A stretch of 43,612 nucleotides of DNA from CAZNYG01 sp964577205 (GTDB lineage Bacteria > Elusimicrobiota > Endomicrobiia > Endomicrobiales > CAIRNS01). A program made the position numbers and the translations under genes. The DNA lies in assembly GCA_964577205.1 (NCBI GenBank), contig CAZNYG010000005.1, positions 1-43,612 on the forward strand, given 5' to 3'. Of the stretch, positions 33,072 through 42,800 are shown piece by piece. Each line of letters begins with the position of its first letter. Position 1 is the first letter of the stretch. Under the pieces are notes generated by a model. The model searched no databases and was not told the DNA's origin. It saw only the letters and a list, made by a program, of their open reading frames with translations.

Positions 33072-34139
33072 ATGGATACAAAGAAAAATTACCGTATAGC
33101 GGTTGTCGGCGGGGACGGCACGGGCCCGGAAGTGATCCGGGAAGGCATTAAGGTACTTGACGCGGCGGCAAGAAAAGGCGGTTTCAAGCTCGGGTGGGTC
33201 AATTATGACCTGGGCGGCGAACGCTATAAAAAGACCGGAGAGATCCTGCCGGACAGCGTCGTCGCGGAGCTTCGCCAGGCTGACGCCATTTATCTTGGCG
33301 CGATCGGCCATCCCGACGTAAAACCGGGCATCCTTGAAAAAGGGCTGCTGCTCCGGCTGCGTTTCGAACTGGACCAGTACATCAATCTCCGCCCGGTAAA
33401 ACTGTATCCCAACGTCGACACTCCACTGAAGGACAAAAGGCCGCAGGATATCGACTTTCTCGTCGTCCGTGAGAATACCGAAGGGCTGTATGCCGGCGCG
33501 GGAGGATTCCTGCGCAAAGGCACGCCGCATGAAGTGGCTACCCAGGAATCGGTCAATACCCGCCATGGCGTGGAACGCTGCGTTCGTTACGCGTTCGAAG
33601 CGACCAGAAAACGGGGGAAAAACCTGAAACTTACCCTCTGCGGCAAGACCAATGTCCTTACCTTCGCCTTCGATCTGTGGGAAAGAACGTTCAACGAAGT
33701 CGCCAAAGAATATTCGGACATCAAGACAGATTACGCGAATGTCGACGCGACCTGCATGTGGATGGTGAAGAACCCAGAATGGTTCGACGTCATCGTCACT
33801 GACAACATGTTCGGCGATATCATCACCGACCTGGGAGCCATGATACAGGGCGGCATGGGTATCTCGGCCGGCGGTAACATAAATCCGGCAGGCGTTTCTA
33901 TGTTCGAGCCCATTGGCGGATCGGCCCCTAAATACACGGGAAAGAATGTCATCAATCCGCTGGCGGCCATCTGCGCCGGGGGCATGCTGCTTGAATGCAT
34001 CGGGCAGAAAGAGGCGGGCCAGTGGGTCGAGGACTCGGTCATAAGATCGCTGACCGGCGGCAAGATAAAGAGCCTTGCAGCGGGCAGGATGGGTCTCACA
34101 ACGACAGAAGTCGGCGATCTTGTCGCGTCAAATATTTAG
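33072..34139 (+). CDS. leuB: 3-isopropylmalate dehydrogenase
   Basis: NAD-dependent oxidative decarboxylation of 3-isopropylmalate, third leucine step. Seen: VVGGDGTGPEVIREG at the N-terminus, LRFELDQYINLRPVKLYP, VVRENTEGLYAG, metal-binding TDNMFGDIITDLGAMIQGG and EPIGGSAPKYTGK. 355 residues from ATG 33072, which has AAGGAGAG seven bases ahead. Isocitrate or homoisocitrate dehydrogenase are family relatives, but the operon fixes the role. Confidence 0.94.
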   Translation: MDTKKNYRIAVVGGDGTGPEVIREGIKVLDAAARKGGFKLGWVNYDLGGERYKKTGEILPDSVVAELRQADAIYLGAIGHPDVKPGILEKGLLLRLRFELDQYINLRPVKLYPNVDTPLKDKRPQDIDFLVVRENTEGLYAGAGGFLRKGTPHEVATQESVNTRHGVERCVRYAFEATRKRGKNLKLTLCGKTNVLTFAFDLWERTFNEVAKEYSDIKTDYANVDATCMWMVKNPEWFDVIVTDNMFGDIITDLGAMIQGGMGISAGGNINPAGVSMFEPIGGSAPKYTGKNVINPLAAICAGGMLLECIGQKEAGQWVEDSVIRSLTGGKIKSLAAGRMGLTTTEVGDLVASNI

Positions 34140-34208
34140 AATAATTAGTTTCGATGGCAGGAATATTGCATTATCAGAAATTAGGGAAAAGGGGCACGAA
34201 CTATTATC

Positions 34209-35228
34209 ATGGGACAGTATAACGTTGGCATCGTGGGCGCTTCGGGCGCGGTCGGGAATGAAATGCTGAAAATGGTGGAGGACCGGAATTTTCCGGTCAG
34301 ATCGCTTCGTCTTTTCGCGTCTGAACGTTCGGCGGGGAAAAAGCTTAAGTATCGCGGCAAAGACATAGTCATCGAAAAGCTGGACACCTCTTCACCGAAA
34401 GGCCTGGATGTGGCGCTTTTCAGCGCGGGCGCGACCATATCGAAAGAATTCGCCCCGGTCTTCGCTAAAGAGAATGTCTTCGTGATCGACAATTCGAGCG
34501 CCTGGCGGATGGATAAGGATATCCCGCTGGTCGTACCCGAAGTCAATCCTCACGACCTTGCCGCTGATAAAAAGATCATCGCCAATCCCAACTGCTCGAC
34601 CATCCAGATGGTCGTCGCGTTGAAACCGATCCATGACACCGCAAAGATAAAACGGGTCGTCGTTGCCACCTATCAGGCGGTTTCCGGCGCGGGAGCCAAA
34701 GGCATGAAGGAGCTCCGCGAGCAGACGCTGGCCTGGGCAAAAGGCGAGGCGATGCCCGCCGCGTCCAAGTTTCAGTACCAGATCGCTTTCAACCTTATCC
34801 CTCAGATCGACGTGTTTACCGGGAACGGATATACCAAAGAAGAAATGAAGATGGCCAACGAGACGCAGAAGATCATGGGCGACAGCTCGATACGGGTTTC
34901 GGCGACCTGTGTCCGCGTCCCGGTTTACCGTTCTCACTCCGAATCGGTATGGATAGAGACGGAAAAAAAGATATCTCCGGATGAAGCCCGCGCGCTGCTG
35001 GCGAAAGCTCCGGGTGTCGAACTTGTCGATGATCCGGCGAATAAAAAGTACCCGATGCCGCTGGACGGTGAAAATAAACAGGTAACATATGTCGGCAGGA
35101 TCCGGGAAGACATATCGGCGGAAAAAGGCCTGACGTTCTGGGTCGTTTCAGACAATCTTTTGAAGGGAGCCGCCTTGAACGCGGTTCAGATCGCGGAAGC
35201 ACTCGTTGAGCGGAACATCCTCAAGTAG
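34209..35228 (+). CDS. asd: Aspartate-semialdehyde dehydrogenase
   Basis: NADPH-dependent reduction of aspartyl phosphate to the semialdehyde for lysine, threonine and methionine. NADP loop VGIVGASGAVGNEML at residues 6-20, catalytic Cys129 in NPNCSTIQ, and the active-site His of YRSHSESVW. 339 residues. Lies 69 bases after leuB. Only a weak, distant ribosome site (AGGGG at about 34189) is visible. Confidence 0.96.
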   Translation: MGQYNVGIVGASGAVGNEMLKMVEDRNFPVRSLRLFASERSAGKKLKYRGKDIVIEKLDTSSPKGLDVALFSAGATISKEFAPVFAKENVFVIDNSSAWRMDKDIPLVVPEVNPHDLAADKKIIANPNCSTIQMVVALKPIHDTAKIKRVVVATYQAVSGAGAKGMKELREQTLAWAKGEAMPAASKFQYQIAFNLIPQIDVFTGNGYTKEEMKMANETQKIMGDSSIRVSATCVRVPVYRSHSESVWIETEKKISPDEARALLAKAPGVELVDDPANKKYPMPLDGENKQVTYVGRIREDISAEKGLTFWVVSDNLLKGAALNAVQIAEALVERNILK

Positions 35229-35279
35229 AAGGGGCTGGCCCGTATCGCGGAGGGGGAACGGTTTCGTTTCGCAGAGCCT

Positions 35280-35972
35280 ATGAAAAAACTTATCGTCAAC
35301 GCGGATGATTTCGGATACCGGGAAGGTATCAACAAAGGGGTCATTTACGCGCATCAGAACGGCGTCGTTTCCAGCGCGTCACTGTTCGTCGAACGCGAAG
35401 GCACCGACGAAGCCGTACGCCTCGCGAAGGAACATCCTTCACTGGGGCTGGGGCTTCACCTGGACCTGGACAAATTCTTCACGGTGGATCATCATGCCGG
35501 CGTTATCGTTGAATGGTCCACCCCCCGGCCTTCCATAGACGCAGTACGCGATGATGCGCGCCGCCAGATCGACAAGTACCTTTCATTCGGTTTCACCGCC
35601 GATCACCTGGACAGCCATCACCACGCGCATATGCATCCGGAAGTGTTCCCGGTCGTCTGCCGCCTGCTTGCGGAATACCGCATACCTTTCGTAAGGTTGT
35701 TCTCACGGCTCTACCCCGATCCTGTGGAATTCGACGCGATGAAAAAGCATGTCGCCGAGAACGGGCTCAAGACCGTCGATCATTTTATTGAAGGATGGTA
35801 CTGGGGCAATGTAGACGAAGAGTACGGGATCGCCGAACTCATGACCCATCCCGGCTACGGCGAACTGTGGCGGGAAGCGGAACTGGCGCACTGCTGCCAG
35901 CCGCAGCTGAAAGACTACTTCATCGAATCAAAGATAGACCTGCTTCGTTTTTCCGACGCGGGAATGGAATAG
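35280..35972 (+). CDS. ChbG/HpnK (YdjC) family carbohydrate deacetylase
   Basis: Metal-dependent deacetylase family including ChbG (chitooligosaccharides) and HpnK (hopanoids). Metal-site motifs: NADDFG at residues 7-12, LGLHLDLD near 60, and HLDSHHHAHMHP near 115. 230 residues; no signal peptide. No chitobiose or hopanoid genes lie nearby, so the substrate is unknown. Most likely it removes N-acetyl from an amino-sugar. Followed by a small terminator. Confidence 0.88.
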   Translation: MKKLIVNADDFGYREGINKGVIYAHQNGVVSSASLFVEREGTDEAVRLAKEHPSLGLGLHLDLDKFFTVDHHAGVIVEWSTPRPSIDAVRDDARRQIDKYLSFGFTADHLDSHHHAHMHPEVFPVVCRLLAEYRIPFVRLFSRLYPDPVEFDAMKKHVAENGLKTVDHFIEGWYWGNVDEEYGIAELMTHPGYGELWREAELAHCCQPQLKDYFIESKIDLLRFSDAGME

Positions 35973-36024
35973 CGGATACCCTCCTTCACTCTCATCTCTG
36001 CGCTGGTTTTTCTCCCCCGGGGAG

Positions 36025-36048
36025 AAAGGCAGGATGAGGCGCCTTTTT
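36025..36048 (+). terminator. Probable terminator between the deacetylase gene and truA
   Basis: AAAGGC (36025-36030) can pair with GCCTTT (36041-36046), with T's continuing to 36048. Just upstream lies another palindrome, TTTCTCCCC-C-GGGGAGAAA (36009-36027). Together they may end the leucine-side transcript before truA. Confidence 0.5.
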
Positions 36049-36058
36049 ATCACCGATC

Positions 36059-36793
36059 ATGGTTACTTATCTCCTTCGCGTCCAGTACGACGGCACTGAC
36101 TTTTGCGGCTGGCAGAAACAGCCGCGCGGCCGCAGCGTGCAGGGGGAAATGGAAAAAGCCGCGCGTATCATTTTCCGCGCTTCCTGCGCGGTTACGGGCG
36201 CGGGCAGAACCGACAAAGGCGTCCATGCCGTCGGCCAGGCCGTCAGCGTCGCTGCGCCGTCCCGCCTGCCTTCCCGGCGCGTTTTAAACGCGTTTAACAG
36301 CCTTTTGCCTCAGGATGTATCCATCAGCAGTGCCCGGATCGTTCCTGCCTCATTTAACCCCCGTTACAACGCGAAAGAAAAGATCTACCGCTATGTGATC
36401 TGGAACAGGCCGTACCGTTCTGTCTGGTCGCAGAAATATTCCTGGCATATCATGCTGCCGCTGGATGTCCCTGCCATGAGAAAAGGAGCTTCCTTTCTGC
36501 ATGGAAGGCATGATTTTGACGCCTTTACGGCTTCCGGCTGTTCGCAGGAAGACAGGACGGCAGAAATGCGTGAGATAACCGTTACCCGTTCTTCCGGAAA
36601 AATAACGATCACTTTCCGCGGGAACCGCTTCCTTTACAAAATGATCCGCAATATCGTCGGAACGCTGGCCGACGCCGGACGCGGCTTCATCCCTCCTGAA
36701 AAGCTTCGCGAGATCCTGGACAGCGGCGACCGCCGCAAGGCCGGCAGGACCGCTCCTCCACAGGGATTATTCCTGCAGAAAGTCATTTTCTGA
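36059..36793 (+). CDS. truA: tRNA pseudouridine synthase A
   Basis: Makes pseudouridine at positions 38-40 of tRNAs. LRVQYDGTDFCGWQKQ at the N-terminus, catalytic Asp52 in GAGRTDKGVHA, YNAKEKIYRYVIWN, FLYKMIRNIVGTL. 244 residues, normal. No Shine-Dalgarno is visible ahead of ATG 36059. The last ordinary housekeeping gene before the giant frame. Confidence 0.96.
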   Translation: MVTYLLRVQYDGTDFCGWQKQPRGRSVQGEMEKAARIIFRASCAVTGAGRTDKGVHAVGQAVSVAAPSRLPSRRVLNAFNSLLPQDVSISSARIVPASFNPRYNAKEKIYRYVIWNRPYRSVWSQKYSWHIMLPLDVPAMRKGASFLHGRHDFDAFTASGCSQEDRTAEMREITVTRSSGKITITFRGNRFLYKMIRNIVGTLADAGRGFIPPEKLREILDSGDRRKAGRTAPPQGLFLQKVIF

Positions 36794-36883
36794 GATTTTA
36801 CGATTAATTCACATAAACTGTGGATCTTTTCCTTTACTAAGCTACATTATATTGATGCAGATCAAGTGGCGAAAGGGAGATCA

Positions 36884-39800
36884 ATGACTGCGCGGGATTC
36901 CTGTCATCGTTTGATTCAACATACGGCCGAAACTCGGGATGAGGCCGGTTTTTTTTCTGCGTGCCGGGGTAAGGCTGGGACGATCCTGCCCCGTCTGAAC
37001 ACCGGGGACGCCGCCCGCAGGATCACCGCGGTTCTTACCGCCGCGTGTTTTATTTTCTCTTTTATCGCCGCCCCCGCCGTTCAGGCCATTCTTCCTCCAG
37101 CGGGCCAGTTGTCCGCTGCGCCTTCCACAGGCTTTCCCGTGCCGGGCATACCTGCCGACGCCGGACGGGTAACGGCAGCCCGGCTGTCGGACTCTGTCCC
37201 TCCCGTCGTCCTTATACAGGACCTCCACTGCCACCCTGAAGTTCAGAAAAATATCTTTCGCGTGCTCTCACGGCTTGACCGGGATAACGGGATCAGGAAT
37301 ATATATCTCGAAGGCGCCTACGGCGATGTTTCCACACGATGGCTGGCGGCCCTCGCCCGGACCGAACTTGGGAAAAAGGCGCTGGACGCGGAACTGGACC
37401 GCGGCTGGCTCGACGGCGCCGAATACTATTCCATCGTTTCGGGCAGGACCGAGATCATCAAGGGCCTTGAGAACAAGCGCGTTTACGACGAAAATATAGG
37501 CCGGCTCCAATGCATGATGGAACAGCGTACCACGGCCCGGCCCCTTCTCGACGCGATGAAGCGCGAATGCGCGGTTTTGCGGGAACGATATTTCTCCCGC
37601 GCCAACGCCGCGCTCGCCCGTCTCGAACTCCGTCTGCAAAACGGGGATATATCTTCGAAAGCATATTACAGCCGGCTCCTGCGCCTGGCGGATAAAGCTT
37701 TCATGGACATGACCCGGTACCCGGATGTCGTCCGCTTTGAGGCGCTGCTCAAAACAAGCGGCAGGATCTCCCGGCCGCGCGCGGCGCGTGATCTGCGGAA
37801 GGTCATGGGACAGCTGCGGGCCCGGGCGCCTTATAACGAATACGAGCGTCTCGCTTCTCTGGCGGGCGATAACGAACGTCGGGAAGAGTTCATGGCTCTT
37901 GTGGGGGAAACGGCCCGGCGCCATAACATTGATCTCTCTTCAAGCCACCCTCATCTTGCCAGGCTTATCGCGTGGCAGGCTCAGCAGGCATTGATTAACC
38001 CGCAGTCGCTGATACGTGAAGAACGCCTGCTCATATATGAGCTTCGGCGGCGTTTCGCCGGTTCTCCCGCTGAGCGCGATATTCTTTTCATTTCGGAATT
38101 CACCCGCCTGACGGAAGATATCCTGCTTAACCGGGTGACCGCCGACGATTACGCCTGGTACGAGGCGCGCGCGGATGAATTCAGCAATACCTGGCCGCGT
38201 TACAGCCGCGTTTCCGGCCCGGCTTCGATCGCGGGGATGCTGGCCCTTTCCCGCGATTTCTACGCTGCGAACTTTGAACGCAACCGGTATTTTCTCGACG
38301 CTGTAATGTCGGGTATGGATAAAGCGGAGGGCAGAACGAATGCTGTCGTCACCGGCGGCTTTCATACCGACGGCCTCGCCCGTCTCCTTAAGGAAAGAGG
38401 GATCCCTTACATCGTTGTCACTCCCTCGATAACCACCGGCACTGCCGGCAGCACCCGCCTGTACGAAGAGCTTATCAGGGCCCAGAACACCGTTTCAGGC
38501 CAGACGATCGCAAGCCTCGCCAAAGGGCTTCGGGGGCCTGAATGCCTCGGCGACCCGATCGGCCAGATGCTCGCCATACAGATATGGGACGATAACGCGC
38601 TGCCTGAAGTCGCGACCCGAGCCTGCAACAAATTGATCGCCGATCTTCAGAAAGAACATACTGTTGAAGGCGCTGAATTCCCTCCGACAAAAGTATCGAA
38701 TGTAACGCGGACGGATGACAGGAGCATTGGGTTCAGTGTCGCGTATGGCAAAGAGGTGTCCCGTTATATAATTGGATATGACAGAACAGTCTCGCCGGTA
38801 AAAGACGGCGCGGCGCTGGCGTCCGTCGCGGATTCCGTGGTGCAGGGAAAGATCAACGCGGCGTTCAAAGGGAAATGGACGGGGAAACTGATGTACGCCG
38901 CCTACACGGTTTTCGGCGTCAACTGGGAATCGCTTCTGCTTCTGCCGGTTGTCGGCCCGCTGGTTTCCAGCGCGCTCGTCCGCAATGGTATTGGACAACG
39001 CGTACCCGACCAGGGTAAGTACTCGATCATTCTTTCCGCGGGTGTTGCCGGATCCCTGCTGCTGCCCGTCCCTGAGCTGAAACTGTTTTGTTTAATGGCC
39101 ACTGTCATTTTCAGCGCTTCGCAGTTATATTCCGCGCATGCTGATGAGGACAGGGGGATGAAGAGATCAGGCATTTTGCTCCTGGGATGCTTCCTGATAT
39201 CCGCCGCTTTCTGGCTGCCGCTTTGCGGATACGCTTTCGGAATTCCCATTCCCTTCGCGGGCACCGTTTCAGACCCGTTCACCGGATCGATCACCGGGTT
39301 CGCCGCGTCGTTCTTCACGCATTCGCTGTTCAATGCCGCGATGCTTGTGTTGAAGCGCTTCGGGATCGCGCCCCGCTGGACGCAATTGGCTTCCAGTCTC
39401 GAAGCCAGCCGGAAGATCGCCGAAGAGACCATGGACGTAAAAGGGATAGTTGACGAGATCAGGGGATGCATGACGACAGACGGCAATAACGTTGTTTTCA
39501 AGGGAGCGGAAACAAAGGCGCTCATTGAAAAGTACGCGGGGATCCTCGCCGATCGTGCAGACTATCCGGTCGAAGGGGCGTGGCCTTTCCTGAAGGCGGT
39601 AGTGCAGCTTGCTCGATTGGAAGAAGAGGCATTAATGAAATTTGTGGCTGATAATTTTTCGACGCATCATTCCGCACTGGTGGATGCATTGTCTTTGATG
39701 ACATGCAATCAATGCGGGGAATGGATACGTGAACAATCACCGGCCCTGGATGGCAGAAAATACTATTTTGTTTCCGCCGAAATATCGCACTGGGCGGGCG

Positions 39801-42800
39801 GGCTCGGCCCGGTAATGACCTTTCATTCCAAAGGCATGAAAGAGCTGGGAGCGGACATCGAATGCATCGAGCCCCTGTATCAATTGAGGCGGGACAAAAG
39901 CAATCCTGACGGCGATCCGCTGGATTACAGCAGCAGCGAACATGACGACCGGCAGATCACATTCGATAAAGAAAACGGGGGAGTGATACTGGAAGGATAT
40001 GTAAGGGTCGGGGGAAAAGACGTAAAATACCAGGTGCTGAGAGGAGTGAGGAGTAATAATCCGAATGATCCAGAAGCTCCGGTTCACTATTTTATCAGAG
40101 ACGCGGATGAAAATGGTGAATCGCACTTTACCCGGACGCTTTACAATTACGGGGATAACGGGAACGCATCTTGGGAAGAGTTTACTTCGTTCTTCAATCT
40201 CGCGTCCGCTGAATTGATACAGCATCTTGAAAAAGCAAGAAAAGATACTGACGGGGACGCGTACAAGCCTGCCGTCGTCCATACCAATGACGGACAGACC
40301 GCTCCTCTTGCGGCGGTCATCAAGAGCCGGTTCGCCGATGATCCGCTTATGATGAACCTTGTATCGGTTTTTACCACGCACACTTACTTTAACCGTCGTT
40401 ACGTGGGGTTTGAATATGGCATTGGAATCCTGAAGGACATGATGCATATCGAACCCAGGTACTTTAACGCGTTTTTCCGTGACGGCATGATCGATTTTAC
40501 TTCGGGTGGAGTGCGCCTTGCCGACCTCCCTACCGCGGTAAGCCGTGAGCATCGCGATAATGTTTCTCATCATGATCCCGGGGCGCACCTGAAAGCGGTG
40601 ACCAATGGAGCGGTGCCTTCAATGATGGCGAAGTATTTCCGGGAAAAAATGCGGGAGCATTATCCCGGCGCCGACGTGGAAAGGCCTACCGCTGAACAGA
40701 TACGAGGGACAAAGATCCTCTGCAAAGAGGATCTTAACACGCTGCTCGGCACGATCGCGAAAAGGGAACAAAGGGATATACCGCCCATTGGAACGAACCG
40801 GCAGCTGATCATCGCCGCCCGGCGCTGCGTGCCGGAGAAAATGGGGGCTGAGCGGGCGTTCACGCGCGAGAATGTAGAGGACATGGTCAGAGGGGAAGAA
40901 GGCCAGAATCTCATTATATTCGGAGCGGACCAGGGAGAAGCAAGCAGAGAATTGATCAGCCGCTATAAACAGATCGAAGAGGATCTGAAGAAGACAAGAA
41001 GCCCTGAAGACGGCGTGTTCATTTTTGTCACTTCTTTCAGCAGTGAGGAAAAAATGATGCTCCTTGCCGCGGGAGACGTACAGGTTCAGGACTCGGATCA
41101 TCATACCGGAGCGGCAGAGTTCTCCGAAGAAGATATCACGGCGAACGGAGGGCTGCAGTTCAGCCCGCCGTATCATGAAGGCGTCATCATGGACCAGGGG
41201 CTGCGGATCAATTATGAAAAGCCCGGCGAAGGGAACACGATCATTCCCCGTGACGCGACGCCTGAAGCGTACCGGGAAGAGTTCATGAAATTGCGGCAGC
41301 TGTGGAACAAAGAAGGCAACGATCAAAAGGACTTCTATGAGAACTGCGCGCTTTCGGTGCGCCTCAACCGGATACAGAACTATCTGCTTACTTCGGCCGC
41401 GTACCTGCGCGCGGTGAACGACATGATCCCGGCGGCAGAGGGGAAAAGGGAAAGGATACGCGAAGAACGGGAAAAAGACCTCGCGAATTTATCGGCAATA
41501 TTGTGCGCGATCGACGGGATCAAAAATAATCAGAAGCTGATAGAGCTTTTGCTTAATACGGGCAGGACCGGCCGCAACAAGGTCAACAGCTTTTACTTTT
41601 CGCATAGTGGCGAGTCGGCTGAAGGGGCAGGCATAGTACCTTTTATTGAAAAGATAAGGGACATATCGCGGAGGGAGGGGTATGGCGGATTGATCGCCAA
41701 TTACCTCGAAGGCCATTTTTTCAATTACATCAATGTGGTCTTCGGCAATCTTGGCGAACTGTCTTTGTCGTTATGCAAATGGCTTGATGAGATCGAAAAT
41801 ACAAAAAGTGATTCCGACGATCAAAAGATGCACCGTTTTGTGAGCGGGCTCGAATATCTCTCGGATCAACTTGAGGCCCGTATCGCGGAGCTGCCGGTAG
41901 CTGCTTCAACTTCGTTCAAGATCAGTACAGATAGCCCTTTCTACGCGGAAAGAAGCGAATTTGCGTCGCCGAAATCTGATCCCTGCAGCGACCTGGCTGT
42001 AACGGTGAGTCACAAAGGGAATGCGGCGGTTCTTGTGGTTGATTACAGGCTCGAAATACCTGGCATGGCCGCTGATGATTATGCCGATATTTTCAGGCAA
42101 GCGGTGAATAGCATGGGAACGGGGCTGAAAAAGTCAGGCGGATACATTGCTGTCAGGGAATTGAGGGTGTCGCCTCATTTATTTGAGGATCATACTGGTA
42201 ATGGCCTCATCGGAGTGAACAGTGCTTTAAAGAGGATCGAGGACGAAAAAGCGCGTAAGATAGTCTATATGACGGGCATTTTCCATGAAATGTGCCATGA
42301 GATAAGCGGGCGCGGCGACGAAACATTTGAGGCGGAACAGCTTGAGCGCGATATCGATTATTTCTTCAAGATCACTCACGAGCATGGTATCAGGCCGCTG
42401 GAAGCGCTCCAGGCACTGCAGGATGGCGGAGATGTCGATTGTTCTATTTTCATCGAAGCCTGCCGCGGACGGATCACTGACATGTGGAACGAGATGTCGC
42501 ATTTCCGCCATGACTTCCAGAATGCCATCATCAGACTGCCCCTCCTCTTGGAGTGTTATGAGGAGGTGCTAAATTTTTTGCCCGCTGCCATAGAGAAGCC
42601 GCCGGAGAAACAAATGGAATTACTGATAGAACTCTCTAATCTCCTGAAGCAGATCAATGCGGTTTCTTCCAGCGCGCAGACGGGAGATGAATGGCAGCAT
42701 AAATTCGATACGATACACGCCATGAAACAAGAGGGCAGGAAACTGATGGAATTGGCTACGCAGGAAGGAATTGACGTATTAAAAGGGACAATCGAGAAAC

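Noticed and set aside
36810..36830. TGTGGATC as a DnaA box near an origin
   Set aside because: Only one imperfect match; no cluster of boxes and no AT-rich unwinding region.
39187..39453. FASFFTHSLFN segment of the giant protein as a CPBP membrane protease
   Set aside because: The His motif is reminiscent, but the EExxR motif required for that family was not found in the membrane region.
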